Counted from the stretch's first letter, positions 20,109 through 29,902 are shown. The stretch: DNA of 64,000 nt from RYN-230 sp963760405 (GCA_963760405.1 CAVXCV010000007.1:186001-250000); one strand, 5' to 3'. Notes: generated by a model from the letters alone, not told the origin. Made by a program: numbers and translations.

Positions 20109-20477
20109 TCATGCCAGGCCCGCGTCGAACGCCCGGATCAGCTCGGCGGGGGCCCTGGTCCGCCAGGCGTCCACGATCAGCTCAGCCAGGTCGACCGCCT
20201 CGATCGCAGGCAGCCGCACCAGCACCGCGGGGTATCCGTTGTAGTGGTCGGTGGTGAAGAACTTCGCCGGGTCCATCGCCAGCAGCGCCTGCTTCTCGCT
20301 CTCCCCGTCCACCCGGACGCAGAGCACCTCAGGATTCGGCACCCGGGGCTTTTCCGGGTGCACCCGTTCCGGGTAGGTCCAGACGAACTGCTTCCCGTCC
20401 ACCCGGTACCCGTCACCCTCCGCTGAGGTGCCGGGCAGCGTCAGCGCTATCCGCCGGACGTCCTCCTGATCGCTCAT
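20109..20477 (-). CDS. MmcQ/YjbR family protein
   Basis: A 122-aa protein of normal family length. Features include VRRIALTLPGTSAEGD near the start, FVWTYPERVHPEKPR, VLCVRVDGESEKQALLAMDPAKFFTTDHYNGYPAVLVRLP and the C-terminal AWRTRAP. The YjbR/CyaY-like fold is described as possible DNA-binding, but a role is not established. ATG 20477 is chosen because upstream codons (CRRGLCDD) look unrelated. It lies 75 bp beyond the end of the oxoprolinase gene in the same orientation. Confidence 0.85.
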   Translation of the reverse strand: MSDQEDVRRIALTLPGTSAEGDGYRVDGKQFVWTYPERVHPEKPRVPNPEVLCVRVDGESEKQALLAMDPAKFFTTDHYNGYPAVLVRLPAIEAVDLAELIVDAWRTRAPAELIRAFDAGLA

Positions 20478-20551
20478 GGGCTGATCGTCGCACAGGCCGC
20501 GGCGGCACAGGCTGATCATCATCGGCTCCGGCCGGTGCGCGCGCCCGCGGT

Positions 20552-23500
20552 TCAGCTGGTGCCGTAACCCCCGCCGCCCGGCGTCTCCAGCACGAACACG
20601 TCACCGGCGGCGACCGGCACGCTGTCGCAGCCGGCCACCTCGCTGACCCGGCCGTCGGCGTGCTCTACCCACTGCCGGCCGAGCCCGCCGGGCTGGCCGC
20701 CGGCCAGGCCATACGGCGGGACCCGCCGGTGCCCGGACAGGATGCTCACCGTCATCGGCTCGCTGAAGCGCAGCCGCCGCACCCCGCCGTTCCCGCCGTG
20801 CCACCGCCCGGCGCCGCCGCTGCCGTGGCGGATCTCATACGACTCGACCCGCACCGGGTAGCGCAGCTCCAGCACTTCGGGATCGGTCAGCCGGGAGTTG
20901 GTCATGTGGGTCTGCACCACGTCGGTGCCGTCGAAGCCGGGCCGGCCCCGGAGCCGCTGGCCACGGTCTCGTAGTACTGGTACTGGTCGTTGCCGAACGT
21001 GACGTTGTTCATCGTGCCGGAGCCCTCGGCCATGACACCCAGCGCGGCGTACAGCGCGCCGGTGACCGCCTGAGAGGTCTCTACGTTGCCCGCGGCCACC
21101 GCCGCCGGGTACCCGGGCGAGAGCATGCTGCCGGGCGCGATGATGACCCGCACCGGCTTGAGGCAGCCCGCGTTCAGCGGGATCTCGTCGGCCACCAGGG
21201 TCCGCAGCACGTACAGCACCGCGGCCATGGCCACCGACGACGGCGCGTTGAAGTTGCCGGGCAGCTGGGCCGAGGTCCCGGTGAAGTCGATCTCCGCGGT
21301 GCGGGCCGTCCGGTCCACCCGGACCGCGACGTTGATCACCGCCCCGTTGTCCAGCTCATACCGGCACTCGCCGTCGCGCAGCCCGGCGATGACCCGGCGC
21401 ACCGCTTCCTCGGCGTTGTCCTGCACATGCCCCATGTAGGCACGCACCACGTCCAGCCCGTACTGGCGGACCATGGCCCGCAGCTCGGCCGCGCCCTTCT
21501 CGTTCGCGGCGACCTGGGCGCGCAGGTCAGCCAGGTTCGCGACCGGGTTCCGGGACGGGTAGCGGGCCGAGCTGAGCAGCGCGATGGTCTCTGCCTCGCG
21601 GATCTCGCCGCCGGCCACCAGCCGCCAGTTGTCGATCAGCACGCCTTCTTCCTCGATCCGGGTGCTGAACGCGGGCATCGAGCCGGGGGTGATGCCGCCG
21701 ATCTCCGCGTGATGGCCCCGGGCTGCGGTGAAGAACAGCAGCTCGCGCCCGGCTTCGCCGGACCCTGGATCAGCAGGCCCCGGATCAGCAGGCCCCGGAT
21801 CATCGGGCCCTGATTCAGCGAACACCGGCGTGACCACGGTGATGTCCGGCAGGTGGGTGCCGCCGTGGTAGGGGTCGTTGAGCACGAACACGTCACCGGG
21901 CCGGATCGCACCCGCATTGCGGGTGACGACCATCTTGATGCTCTCCCCCATCGAGCCGAGGTGCACCGGGATGTGCGGGGCGTTGGCGATGAGGTGACCG
22001 TCAGCGTCGAAGATCGCGCAGGAGAAGTCCAGCCGCTCCTTGATGTTCACCGAGTGCGCGGTGGCCTGCAGCGCCGCGCCCATCTGCTCGGCCACGGACA
22101 TGAACAGGTTGTTGAAGACCTCGAGCCGGACAGGGTCGGCGGCGACGGCGATCCCGGCGGCAGGCTGGTCGCTGACCGGGACGCCCCGGGTAAGCAGCAG
22201 GTCACCGCGGCCGGTGACCTCGGCCTGCCAGCCGGGCTCGACAACTGTGGTGGCGAAGTCCTCGGTGATCAGCGCGGGCCCGCGGACCACCTCCCCGCAC
22301 CGCAACCCGGCCCGGGCCAGCAGGTCCACCTCGGCCCAGCCGCCCGCGGCGAACATCGGCACCCGGGCCCGGGCGTCACCAGGCGTGCCCCGTGCGGGCT
22401 GTGCGGGCTGTACGGGCGGTGCGGGGGGCGCCCCGGCGGCTGTCCCTGATTCCCCGATGAGCTCGACCGTGATCGCCTCGACCACGATCTCCTTGTCCCG
22501 CATCAGGAAGGCGAAGCGCTGCCGGTAGGCCTGCTCGAAAGCGGCGACCATGGCCGCGGCATCAGCGAGCGGCACGGGCAGCGCGGTGTCGGTCCCGGCG
22601 TAGCGCAGCTGGGCCCGGTGCACCGCGCGGACCCGGTCGGCCGCCACCCCGTCGCGGACCAGGTCCGCGAGCGCTGCTGCGGCCAGCGCTTTCCCGGTGC
22701 GGTCCAGCTCCGGCAGCAGGGCCGCGGTCAGCGGCGCCTCCACCGCGGCGGCACGCAGCGCGGTGACCGGGGCGAGCCCCATCCCGTACGCGGACAGCAC
22801 CCCGGCCAGCGGGTGGATGAGCACCGCGCTCATGCCGAGCGCGTCCGCGACCGCGCAGGCGTGCTGCCCGCCCGCGCCGCCGAAGGTGGCCAGCAGGTAG
22901 CCGGTCACGTCGTAGCCACGCTGCACCGAGACCTTCTTGATCGCGTTCGCCATGCTGGCCACCGCGATTTCCAGGAAGCCCGCGGCCACCCCGGCCGGGC
23001 TGCGCGCGTCCCCGGTGGCCGCAGTGATCTCGGCGGCCAGGTCAGCGAACCGCGCCGCGGCCAGGCCCGCGTCCAGCGGCTGGTCCCCGGCGGGCCCGAA
23101 CACCCGGGGGAAGTGCCCCGGCTGGATCCGGCCGAGCAGCACGTTGGCGTCGGTGACGGTCAGCGGCCCGCCCCGCCGGTAGCAGGCTGGGCCGGGATCC
23201 GCGCCCGCCGAGTCCGGCCCGGCCCGGTACCGGCTGCCGTCGAAGTGCAGGATCGACCCGCCGCCCGCCGCGACCGTGTGGATGCTCAGCATCGGCGCCC
23301 GCATCCGCACCCCGGCGACCTCGGTCTCGTACTGCCGCTCGAACTCCCCGGCGTAGTGCGACACGTCGGTGGAGGTGCCGCCCATATCGAAGCCGATCAC
23401 CCGGTCATAGCCGGCCGCCGCGGCCACGGCGGCCATGCCCACGATGCCGCCGGCCGGCCCGGACAGGATGGAATCCTTGCCGCGGAACCGGCGGGCGTCC

Positions 23501-24234
23501 GCCAGGCCGCCGCTGGACTGCATGAACAGCAGCCGCACCCCGCGAAGCTGCGCGGCCACCCGGTCCACATAGCGGGCCAGGATCGGCGACAGGTAGGCAT
23601 CGACCACCGTGGTGTCACCGCGCGGGATCAATTTCAGCAACGGGATCGTCTCGTGGGACTGCGACACCTGACTGAACCCGCAGCGCCGGGCGATCGCGGC
23701 AATCCGGTTCTCATGCTCGGGATACCGGTAGCCATGCAGGCACACCACGGCGGCGGCGCGGAAGCCGTCGGCGTAGGCCGCGGCCAGGTCCCGGGTCACC
23801 GCGTCCTCATCCAGCGGCAGCACCAGCCCGCCGTCGGCGCTGACCCGCTCGGCCGCCTCGATCACCCGCCCGTACAGCAGTTCCGGCAGCACGATCCGCA
23901 GGTCGAAGATGCGCGGCCGGTTCTGGTAGGCGATCCGCAGCGCGTCCCGGAACCCCCGGGTGATGATCAGGACCGTGGGCTCACCCTTACGCTCGAGCAG
24001 TGCGTTGGTGGCCACCGTGGTGCCCAGCCGGACCGCGGCGATCCGGTCCGCCGGGATCGGCTCGCCGTCCCCGGCGCCGAGCACCGCGCGGATGCCGGCC
24101 AGCACCGCGTCCGGGTACCGGGCCGGGTCCTCGGACAGCAGCTTGCGCACGACCAGGCCGCCGTCCGGGGCCCGCGCGACCACGTCGGTGAACGTGCCGC
24201 CCCGGTCGATCCAGAACTCCCAGCGCCCGGTCAT
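20552..24234 (-). CDS. 5-oxoprolinase (HyuA-HyuB fused hydantoinase/oxoprolinase), frameshifted near its 3' end
   Basis: ATP-dependent cleavage of 5-oxoproline or a related cyclic amide is expected. The HyuA half (from FWIDRGGTFTDVVA) has LGTTVATNALLERKG and IAYQNRPRIFDLRI, typical of true 5-oxoprolinases, and GFDMGGTSTDVSHY. The HyuB half starts after about residue 690 (VFNNLFMSVAEQMGAAL, LNDPYHGGTHLPD, GNFNAPSSV). At 20936-20943 a base is missing in a G/C run: the main frame ends at 20902, whereas the other frame continues through VVQTHMTNSRLTDPEVLELR to 20552. Restored length is about 1,227 aa. A short run GPADPGPADPG is encoded by a 15-bp repeat. Transporter gene follows upstream by 14 bp. 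Confidence 0.88.
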
Positions 24235-24248
24235 CCACCCATGATCGC

Positions 24249-25700
24249 TCAGGTGGCCGCCGCAGCGGTTTCCCCGGTCCGGGCCTCCTGCTCGAAGATC
24301 TGCGTGATCTCCTCCACCGAGCGGCCCTTCGTCTCCGGCACGAACCGGTACACGAAGCCGATGGCGAGCACGCACAGGCCCGCGAAGCAGGCCAGCACCC
24401 AGCCCAGCCCGATGCCGGTCTGCCAGACCGGGAACACCTCGATGAGCGCGAAGTTGGCCAGCCAGTCCACGGTGGCGCCGGTAGACGCGGCCCGGCCGCG
24501 CACCTCGGTGGGGAACACCTCGCCCTGGAGCAGCCAGCCGGTGCCGCCCACGCCGATGGCGAACGAGGCGATGAAGGCGGCCAGGCCGATCATCACGACC
24601 ACGATCCGCGCCGTGCCGGTGAAGAAGGTCAGGCCGGCCGCGGCCAGCAGGGCGAACACCGCCATCCCGAGGTAGCCGCCCATGGCCAGCTTGCGCCGGC
24701 CAAGGCGGTCGATCCAGCGGAACGCGAAGTAGGTGGCCGCCACGTTGACCACCGTCAGCATCGCGGTCACCTCGACGCCCGCGATGGTCTTCGCGACCAG
24801 CCCGTTGCTGCCCTGGAACAGCGGTCCGAGCAGGTGCGGGCCGTAGTAGAGCGGGACGTTGATGCCGGTGATCTGCTGGAAGATGAAGAACACACAGACC
24901 ACGAACAGCGCCCGGCGTACCCCCGCGGTCCACTTGGTGCGCCGTTGTGCGCGCCGGTCGTCCTCTTCCAGCTGCCGGGCGGTGAACTCCACGTCCTGCA
25001 GCGAGACCTCGGTCCCGAAGCTGCCCAGCGCGGCCTGGACACCCTCGTACTTGCCGTGCCGCATCAGCCACCGCGGCGACTCGGGCATCTTGGTCCGCAG
25101 CGCGAGGCCGATCAGCGCCGGGATGGCACCGATGCCGAGGATGAGCCGCCAGTCGGCGGTGCCCGCGCTACCCGGCGCCGCCTTGAGGATGATGAGCGCG
25201 ATGATGTAGGAAACCAGGATGCCGACGGTGATCATCCACTGCTGCAGCATGCTGAGCGCGCCGCGGCGGTTGCGCGGGGCGTACTCGGAGATATAGGCGG
25301 TGGCGATGGCCGAGTCGGCCCCGATGGCCAGCCCGATCAGGGTCCGCGCGATGAGCAGCACGGCGGCGTTCGGGGTCACCGCGGACAGGATCGCGCCGGC
25401 CGAGTAGATGGCCGCGTCGGTGATGAGCAGGGCCTTGCGGCCGAACCGGTCGGCGATCGGCCCGGCGCAGAGTGCGCCGGCCGCCGCGCCGAGCGAAGCG
25501 CCGGCCACCAGGTAGCCGGTCCAGAAACTGCTCAGGTGGTAGGGCACGAAGTTGAGCGCGGCCCCGATGTTCGAGGTGTCGTACCCGAACAGGAAGCCGC
25601 CCAGGCAGGCCAGCAAGGTCAGCTGCCAGTAGAACCTCGTGGGCACCCGCTGGTCCAGCTCGGCGAGTACGTTTCTTCCGCCCGTTTCAGTCTGAGTCAT
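24249..25700 (-). CDS. MFS transporter, sugar porter family
   Basis: A 483-aa, 12-helix transporter. ATG 25700 is chosen because MTQTETGGRNV directly precedes the first predicted helix (LTLLACLGGFLFGYDTSNIG); the frame extends upstream without homology. Family marks are GPIADRFGRKALL, PESPRWLMRHGKYEG, RWIDRLGRRKLAMGG and PETKGRSVEEI. It lies just upstream of the oxoprolinase gene, with a 14-bp gap, so it probably imports that enzyme's substrate or a precursor; the substrate is not certain, as sugar porters also carry non-sugars. Confidence 0.9.
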   Translation of the reverse strand: MTQTETGGRNVLAELDQRVPTRFYWQLTLLACLGGFLFGYDTSNIGAALNFVPYHLSSFWTGYLVAGASLGAAAGALCAGPIADRFGRKALLITDAAIYSAGAILSAVTPNAAVLLIARTLIGLAIGADSAIATAYISEYAPRNRRGALSMLQQWMITVGILVSYIIALIILKAAPGSAGTADWRLILGIGAIPALIGLALRTKMPESPRWLMRHGKYEGVQAALGSFGTEVSLQDVEFTARQLEEDDRRAQRRTKWTAGVRRALFVVCVFFIFQQITGINVPLYYGPHLLGPLFQGSNGLVAKTIAGVEVTAMLTVVNVAATYFAFRWIDRLGRRKLAMGGYLGMAVFALLAAAGLTFFTGTARIVVVMIGLAAFIASFAIGVGGTGWLLQGEVFPTEVRGRAASTGATVDWLANFALIEVFPVWQTGIGLGWVLACFAGLCVLAIGFVYRFVPETKGRSVEEITQIFEQEARTGETAAAAT

Positions 25701-25834
25701 TGTGATCGACCTCACTCTGTACGAGGCCGAACAACTCTCCGGAATTCGCCAGCTCAAACAGGCACCACCGGGCACCCCCGGATCAGCCGGACAGATCACC
25801 CCGCACCAGAGCGGCGGCCGGCCAGACTGTCCCC

Positions 25835-26263
25835 ATGAACCCGACGAATCTGCACGCCTGGGTGTACGAGCGGACCGGTGGCCGGATCGGCGGGCGGCTG
25901 GGCAACGTCCCGGTCGCCCTGCTGCGGACCACCGGGCGCAAGACAGGGCAGCCCCGGACGGCACCGCTGGTGTACGCGAAGGACGGCGCCGACTACCTGT
26001 TCGTCGCGTCCAACAACGGCTCGGACCGCCCGCCCGGCTGGCTGTTCAACATCGAGGCCAGGCCCGCCGTGGAACTCCAGGCGGGCCGGGCCCGGACGGC
26101 CGGTGCCGCCCGGGTGGTGCGGCCCGATGACCCTGGCTACCCGCGGCTATGGCAGGCGGTCAACGACAACAACCACGGCCGGTATGACCGGTACCAGGCC
26201 AAGACCAGCCGGGGGATCCCGGTCGTGGTGGTCACCCCGGTCAGCACACCGGCTCCAGGATGA
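25835..26263 (+). CDS. F420-type nitroreductase (Ddn-like, deazaflavin-dependent)
   Basis: A 142-aa split-barrel protein with the family pattern LLRTTGRKTGQPRTAPLVYAKD, DYLFVASNNGSDRPPGWLFNIEARP and VELQAG. Related enzymes reduce quinones or nitro compounds with F420H2. It is divergent from the transporter gene by 134 bp. Its 3' end overlaps the convergent paralogue by 23 bp, so the two terminators are shared or absent. Confidence 0.88.
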   Translation: MNPTNLHAWVYERTGGRIGGRLGNVPVALLRTTGRKTGQPRTAPLVYAKDGADYLFVASNNGSDRPPGWLFNIEARPAVELQAGRARTAGAARVVRPDDPGYPRLWQAVNDNNHGRYDRYQAKTSRGIPVVVVTPVSTPAPG

Positions 26264-26657
26264 CCACCGGAATCTTCCGGGTCGTCTTGGTCTCGTAGTC
26301 GGCGAAGCCCGGGTAGTCGCGCTTGTGGGCCGCCCAGATGCCGTCCCGTTCGGCGTCCTGCGCCACCCGGGCGGTGAACTCAACGGTCTCGGCGCCGATC
26401 TCGGCGCTGACCTGGGGGTGGGCCACCAGGTTGTGGTACCAGTCCGGGTTGGTCGGCGCACCCGCCTTGGAGGCGAACACCGCGAGGTTGTCCCCGACCC
26501 GCCGGTACATCATCGGGTTCACCCGCGGCTGGCCGCTCTTGGCCCCCACGGTATGCAGCAGCAGCAACGGGGCGCCCTCGAACGGGCCACCCACCTTGCC
26601 GCCGTTGGCACGGAACTCCTCGATGATCTTGCTGTTCCAGTCGTTAGCTTCAGCCAT
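26241..26657 (-). CDS. F420-type nitroreductase (Ddn-like), convergent paralogue
   Basis: A 138-aa relative of the previous gene, more like the classical family: GGPFEGAPLLLLHTVGAKSGQPRVNPMMY, GAPTNPDWYHNLVAHPQVSAEIG, FTARVAQDAERD and YPGFADYETKTTRKIPVVILEP. ATG 26657 is used. Tail-to-tail organisation with a related gene suggests an old inverted duplication or independent acquisition; the two are quite diverged. Confidence 0.9.
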   Translation of the reverse strand: MAEANDWNSKIIEEFRANGGKVGGPFEGAPLLLLHTVGAKSGQPRVNPMMYRRVGDNLAVFASKAGAPTNPDWYHNLVAHPQVSAEIGAETVEFTARVAQDAERDGIWAAHKRDYPGFADYETKTTRKIPVVILEPVC

Positions 26658-26700
26658 GCCCAAGGCCTATCACAGCCGGGCCGTTAGCTCAGCCGGGCCG

Positions 26701-27192
26701 TTAGCTCAGCAGGGCCCAGACCACCTTGCCCGCGTTCTCCCCCGGCATCCGGGCATCCACGTAGTAGTACCCCCACTGACTGCTGACCGTCGCCACCATC
26801 AGCAGACCCCGGCCGCTGATCCCGCCCGGCCGCTGCTTGCCCGGCTCGGGCGGGTCGAGGCTGCTGTCCTGGACTTCGGCCAGCACCTGATGCCCGTCCG
26901 AGGCGAGCCGCAGCAGGACGGACCGTTGCCGGCCCAGCCGGTCATAACCCGGCCCGTAGCCGTCATCCCCGCTGGACGCCCGGACCGCGTTGGTGACCAG
27001 TTCCGACACGACCAGCTCGGCGTTCTCGCTCAGCGGGGCGACCCGCCACTCCCACAGCACCTGCCGGGTATGCAGCCGGGCGCAAGGCACGGCGCCGGGC
27101 AGCGCGCCGAGCTCCAGGGAGGACCGGAGCGGCCACTGCGGAGTCACCGGGCCTGCTCCCTCGCTGGGCGGCACCGATTGGTACGGATACAC
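26701..27192 (-). CDS. HATPase-domain anti-sigma-type regulator (ATP-binding protein)
   Basis: A 163-aa protein of the RsbW/HATPase_c family common in actinobacteria. It has LHTRQVLWEW, the N box ENAELVVSELVTNAVRAS, LLRLASDGHQVLAEVQDSS (G1 with EVQDSS in place of EVxDxS) and GRGLLMVATVSSQWGYYY (G2). It probably binds ATP; kinase or anti-sigma action is inferred. It is divergent from an XRE-DUF5753 gene followed by DUF397, a triad often found together. The inverted repeat between them suggests joint control. A 17-bp repeat (26673-26706) runs over its stop codon. Confidence 0.85.
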   Translation of the reverse strand: MYPYQSVPPSEGAGPVTPQWPLRSSLELGALPGAVPCARLHTRQVLWEWRVAPLSENAELVVSELVTNAVRASSGDDGYGPGYDRLGRQRSVLLRLASDGHQVLAEVQDSSLDPPEPGKQRPGGISGRGLLMVATVSSQWGYYYVDARMPGENAGKVVWALLS

Positions 27193-27267
27193 ACGCGTAT
27201 CTTGCGTTTCTGTAATATGCCGTATTTTGCACCCTGCAGAACCTCAGCTGCAACATACGTATCCGTA
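27182..27267. promoter_or_regulatory. inverted repeat in divergent HATPase/XRE promoter
   Basis: Perfect 9-bp inverted repeat TACGGATAC (27182-27190) and GTATCCGTA (27259-27267), flanking AT-richer DNA (tgtaatatgccgtattttgc). The divergent promoters should be in between. A likely operator pair for the XRE regulator; inference from position only. Confidence 0.45.
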
Positions 27268-27325
27268 TGATGCAGATTCGACCATCGTGGCCCAGGCACC
27301 TGGCCGGTGCCCTACCGGAGGCAGC

Positions 27326-28189
27326 ATGTCCGCCAGCCCCAGCCCAACCGTCCGGCGCAAGCGGCTCGGTATCGAGCTTCGCCGGCTGCGCGAGCAGGCC
27401 GGCTTAACCTGCGAGGACGTCGGCCGCAGGGTGGACTGCTCGGGTACCCGGATCAGCCGGATCGAGACCGGCCGGATCAGTGCCAGGCCCGGCGATGTGC
27501 GGGAACTGCTGGAAATCTACGGCATCAGCGGCGGCGAGGCCGGCGCCCTGGTGCAACTGGCCCGGGAGGCCCGGCGTAAAGGCTGGTGGCACACGTACGG
27601 GCGGGTGCTTCCCGGCTGGTTCGAGGCCTACCTCGGGCTGGAGGCCGAGGCGATCCGGCTGCGCGACTTCCAGTCCATGGTCATCCCCGGATTGCTGCAG
27701 ACCGAGGAGTACGCCCGGGCGGTGCTCCGGGCCGCGCCCGCCGCGGGCCAGGGCGGGGACATCGACCGGCTGGTGGCGTTGCGGATGGAGCGGCAGTCGG
27801 TGCTGGGCCAGGAGAGCCCGCCGGACCTGTGGGTGGTGCTCAGCGAGTGCGTGCTGCAGGCCCGGGTCGGTGCGGCCGGGGTGATGCACGCCCAGCTCGA
27901 TCACCTGCTCGCGCTGGCCGGCCAGGGTGGCGTCACGCTCCAGGTGCTGCCCGTCGCCGCGGCCGCCCACGCCCAGCCGATCAGCCCGTTCACCATCCTG
28001 GATTTCCCGGCCGCCGCCGACCCGACCGTGGTCTACCTGGAGCACCTGACCGGCAGCCTGTTCCTGGAGGATGACCACGAGGTGCGGCGCTATACAGTGA
28101 TTTTCGACCATCTGCGGGCCGAAGCCCTCGGCACCGGCCCGTCGGCCGAGCTCATCAGGAGAATGCGGGATGCCTTCCCCACGCGCTGA
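27326..28189 (+). CDS. XRE family regulator with DUF5753
   Basis: A 287-aa protein. XRE HTH at about 15-70 (LRRLREQAGLTCEDVGRRVDCSGTRISRIETG), then the DUF5753 module (GWWHTYGRVLPGWFEAYLGLEAEAIRLRDFQ, VIPGLLQTEEYARAVL, VWVVLSECVL, TLQVLPVAAAAHA, VYLEHLTGSLFLED). ATG 27326 follows GGAGG at 8-base spacing. Such regulators pair with downstream DUF397 proteins, as here with a 20-bp overlap, and act in development and antibiotic control in streptomycetes. Target unknown. Confidence 0.92.
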   Translation: MSASPSPTVRRKRLGIELRRLREQAGLTCEDVGRRVDCSGTRISRIETGRISARPGDVRELLEIYGISGGEAGALVQLAREARRKGWWHTYGRVLPGWFEAYLGLEAEAIRLRDFQSMVIPGLLQTEEYARAVLRAAPAAGQGGDIDRLVALRMERQSVLGQESPPDLWVVLSECVLQARVGAAGVMHAQLDHLLALAGQGGVTLQVLPVAAAAHAQPISPFTILDFPAAADPTVVYLEHLTGSLFLEDDHEVRRYTVIFDHLRAEALGTGPSAELIRRMRDAFPTR

Positions 28190-29435
28190 CCTGTCCGCCG
28201 CCGCGTGGCGTACCAGTACACGGAGTGGTGGCAACGGTGGCCAGTGCGTCGAAGTCGCCCGGAACCTGCCCGGGATCGTCGCGGTCCGCGACTCCAAGGA
28301 TCCGGACGGTCCCGCGCTGGTCTTCAGCCGGGCCGACTGGGCCGCGTTCCTCGCTGCGCTGCGCGGCTAGCGCCCCGGGCGCACTACCCCCTGGGCCCGG
28401 CCAGGGCGGCGAGCCAGCCGCGCACTGGACCGCGGTGTGCCGGGCCGCGAACAGGCGTGGGATCCAGGCCGCGCAGTGCACCGCGGGGGGTGGCCGGCGG
28501 CTGGCGAGCCGGTCCAGTTGCGATTCGATGGTGCCGAGTTCCAGGGCGGCCTCGGCGATCGTACAGTCGTCAGCTGGCTGCTGCTGGGCAGCGTGCGTGG
28601 CCAGGTCAAGGGCGCGCTGGCCGGAGGCGCAGCTGATGTTCGCGGTGGACAGCAGCATCCAGCTGAGCAGGGAGCTGAGGAACGGGCCCCCGGGCGGCCC
28701 GGCTGGTAGCACCCGGGCGGCCCGGGCTACTGCTCCGTCCAGGGAGACGAGGAGACCCCCTGGCTGGGTCCTGCCGTGCGGGGTGCTGCCGTGCTGGCTG
28801 CTGCCGTGCTGGCTGCTGCCGTGCTGGCTGCTGACCGGGGCCTCGGTGATCCGGTACCCGGGCCTGTCCCGGCGCAGGAACGCGTGCACGACCTGGGGGT
28901 GCGCCGGATCAGAGTCGTCCAGTGCGGGCACGCCAAGCCGGGTCCAGCCGGGCGGGAGCGTGGCGATCACCTGGCGGCCGGACAACCGGTAGCACCCGTC
29001 CCCAGCCGGCTCGGCCCGGAACTGCGGGCGGGCGAGGTCGTGGCCTGGCTCGCCCTGACCGGCCGCGAACAACCCGCCTGCAGCGGCGGCCATGAGCAGC
29101 CAGCCGAGGGCCTTTTCGCCGGACCGGTACTGGTCCGCCGCCGTACCGGTCCAGCACAGATGGGCGTTCACGGCCCGGGCGAGGACCGGTGACCAGTAGG
29201 CCAGCCGGCGCTGCTCCCGGACGACCACGGCCAGGCCGCAGCCACCGCCACCGAACTCCCGGGGGACCGCCATCGTGAGGTAGCCGACGCGGTGCAGTTC
29301 CGCGATGCCGCCCGCGAGAGACCGGCCAGCGCCGTGCTGGGCCCGGGCGAACTGGCCGAGCAGGTCTGCGGTGAGCAGGGACCGGCCCTCCTGCTGGGTG
29401 GATCCGATGGGCTCCTGCACCAGTCCGCGCACCAT
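28155..29435 (-). CDS. acyl-CoA dehydrogenase-like protein, uncertain 3' end
   Basis: About 426 aa from ATG 29435. The first 180 residues resemble an acyl-CoA dehydrogenase N- and middle domain (GGIAELHRVGYLTMAVPREFGGGGCGLAVVVREQRRLAYWSP, VNAHLCWTG, GWLLMAAAAGG, GDGCYRLSGRQVIATLPP). A 15-bp repeat adds SSQHGSSQHGSSQHGS to the substrate domain. The C-terminus is weakly conserved. The last 200 bp runs antisense through the whole DUF397 gene; a +1 shift near 28410 would instead end it at 28367 (tag), just clear of that gene. So the 3' end may be over-extended by a frameshift. Function unproven: the catalytic Glu is not identifiable. Confidence 0.6.
   Translation of the reverse strand: MVRGLVQEPIGSTQQEGRSLLTADLLGQFARAQHGAGRSLAGGIAELHRVGYLTMAVPREFGGGGCGLAVVVREQRRLAYWSPVLARAVNAHLCWTGTAADQYRSGEKALGWLLMAAAAGGLFAAGQGEPGHDLARPQFRAEPAGDGCYRLSGRQVIATLPPGWTRLGVPALDDSDPAHPQVVHAFLRRDRPGYRITEAPVSSQHGSSQHGSSQHGSTPHGRTQPGGLLVSLDGAVARAARVLPAGPPGGPFLSSLLSWMLLSTANISCASGQRALDLATHAAQQQPADDCTIAEAALELGTIESQLDRLASRRPPPAVHCAAWIPRLFAARHTAVQCAAGSPPWPGPGGSAPGALAAQRSEERGPVGPAEDQRGTVRILGVADRDDPGQVPGDFDALATVATTPCTGTPRGGGQVSAWGRHPAFS
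28170..28370 (+). CDS. DUF397 small protein
   Basis: A 66-aa protein with the DUF397 pattern: WRTSTRSGGNGGQCVEVA, VAVRDSKDPDGPALVFS and WAAFLAALRG. It overlaps the end of the XRE gene by 20 bp. DUF397 proteins are thought to act with the XRE partner, as anti-regulator or target; not tested for this pair. It lies antisense to the predicted end of the acyl-CoA dehydrogenase-like gene. Confidence 0.9.
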   Translation: MPSPRADLSAAAWRTSTRSGGNGGQCVEVARNLPGIVAVRDSKDPDGPALVFSRADWAAFLAALRG

Positions 29436-29508
29436 GGCTTCAGTGAAACCCCAGGCCGCCCTTATGTCAATTAACCAGGTCGGAAATATAGGTCTAGCGC
29501 TCCGGCGG

Positions 29509-29871
29509 CTACCGCTCCGGCGGCTGCCGCTGTTCCAGCGCGGCCAGCCGGAGTTCGAGCTGGTCGACCCGGTGCCGGAGGATCTCGAGCTGGGCCTCGC
29601 CGGCCAGCCGCCGCTCCGCGGTGCGGCGCAGCCGCGGTGAGCCTTCAGCGCGGGCGGCGACGAGCGCGAGGGGAACCAGCCGCTGCGGCCCGTGCGGGCC
29701 GCTGACGAGCCGGGACGGAATCTGCCCGGTCCGGTACCAGCTGCGCAGGGCGGCACGGGAAACGCCGGTATCGGCGGCCGCCCGTTCGAGCGTCACCCAG
29801 TCCGAACCCTCAAGCTGAGCGTTCAGCTCGAGTTCAAGCTCCCAATCGTCGAGCCGGTCTTCCCAGTCCAT
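29509..29871 (-). CDS. small MerR/excisionase-like HTH protein with coiled coil
   Basis: A 120-aa protein. The N-terminus is acidic (MDWEDRLDDWELELEL). A winged-helix DNA-binding segment follows (WVTLERAAADTGVSRAALRSWYRTGQIPSRLV), like the MerR/AlpA group. It ends with a heptad-patterned helix (EAQLEILRHRVDQLELRLAALE) that may dimerise. The final residues EPPER/QPPER are encoded by a 15-bp duplication (29505-29535). It is divergent from the Clp N-domain gene over 84 AT-rich bases with a CTATTAATAG palindrome. Confidence 0.75.
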   Translation of the reverse strand: MDWEDRLDDWELELELNAQLEGSDWVTLERAAADTGVSRAALRSWYRTGQIPSRLVSGPHGPQRLVPLALVAARAEGSPRLRRTAERRLAGEAQLEILRHRVDQLELRLAALEQRQPPER

Positions 29872-29902
29872 GCCGGTGAACCTCCCGCGGCGGCCCAGAA
29901 CC

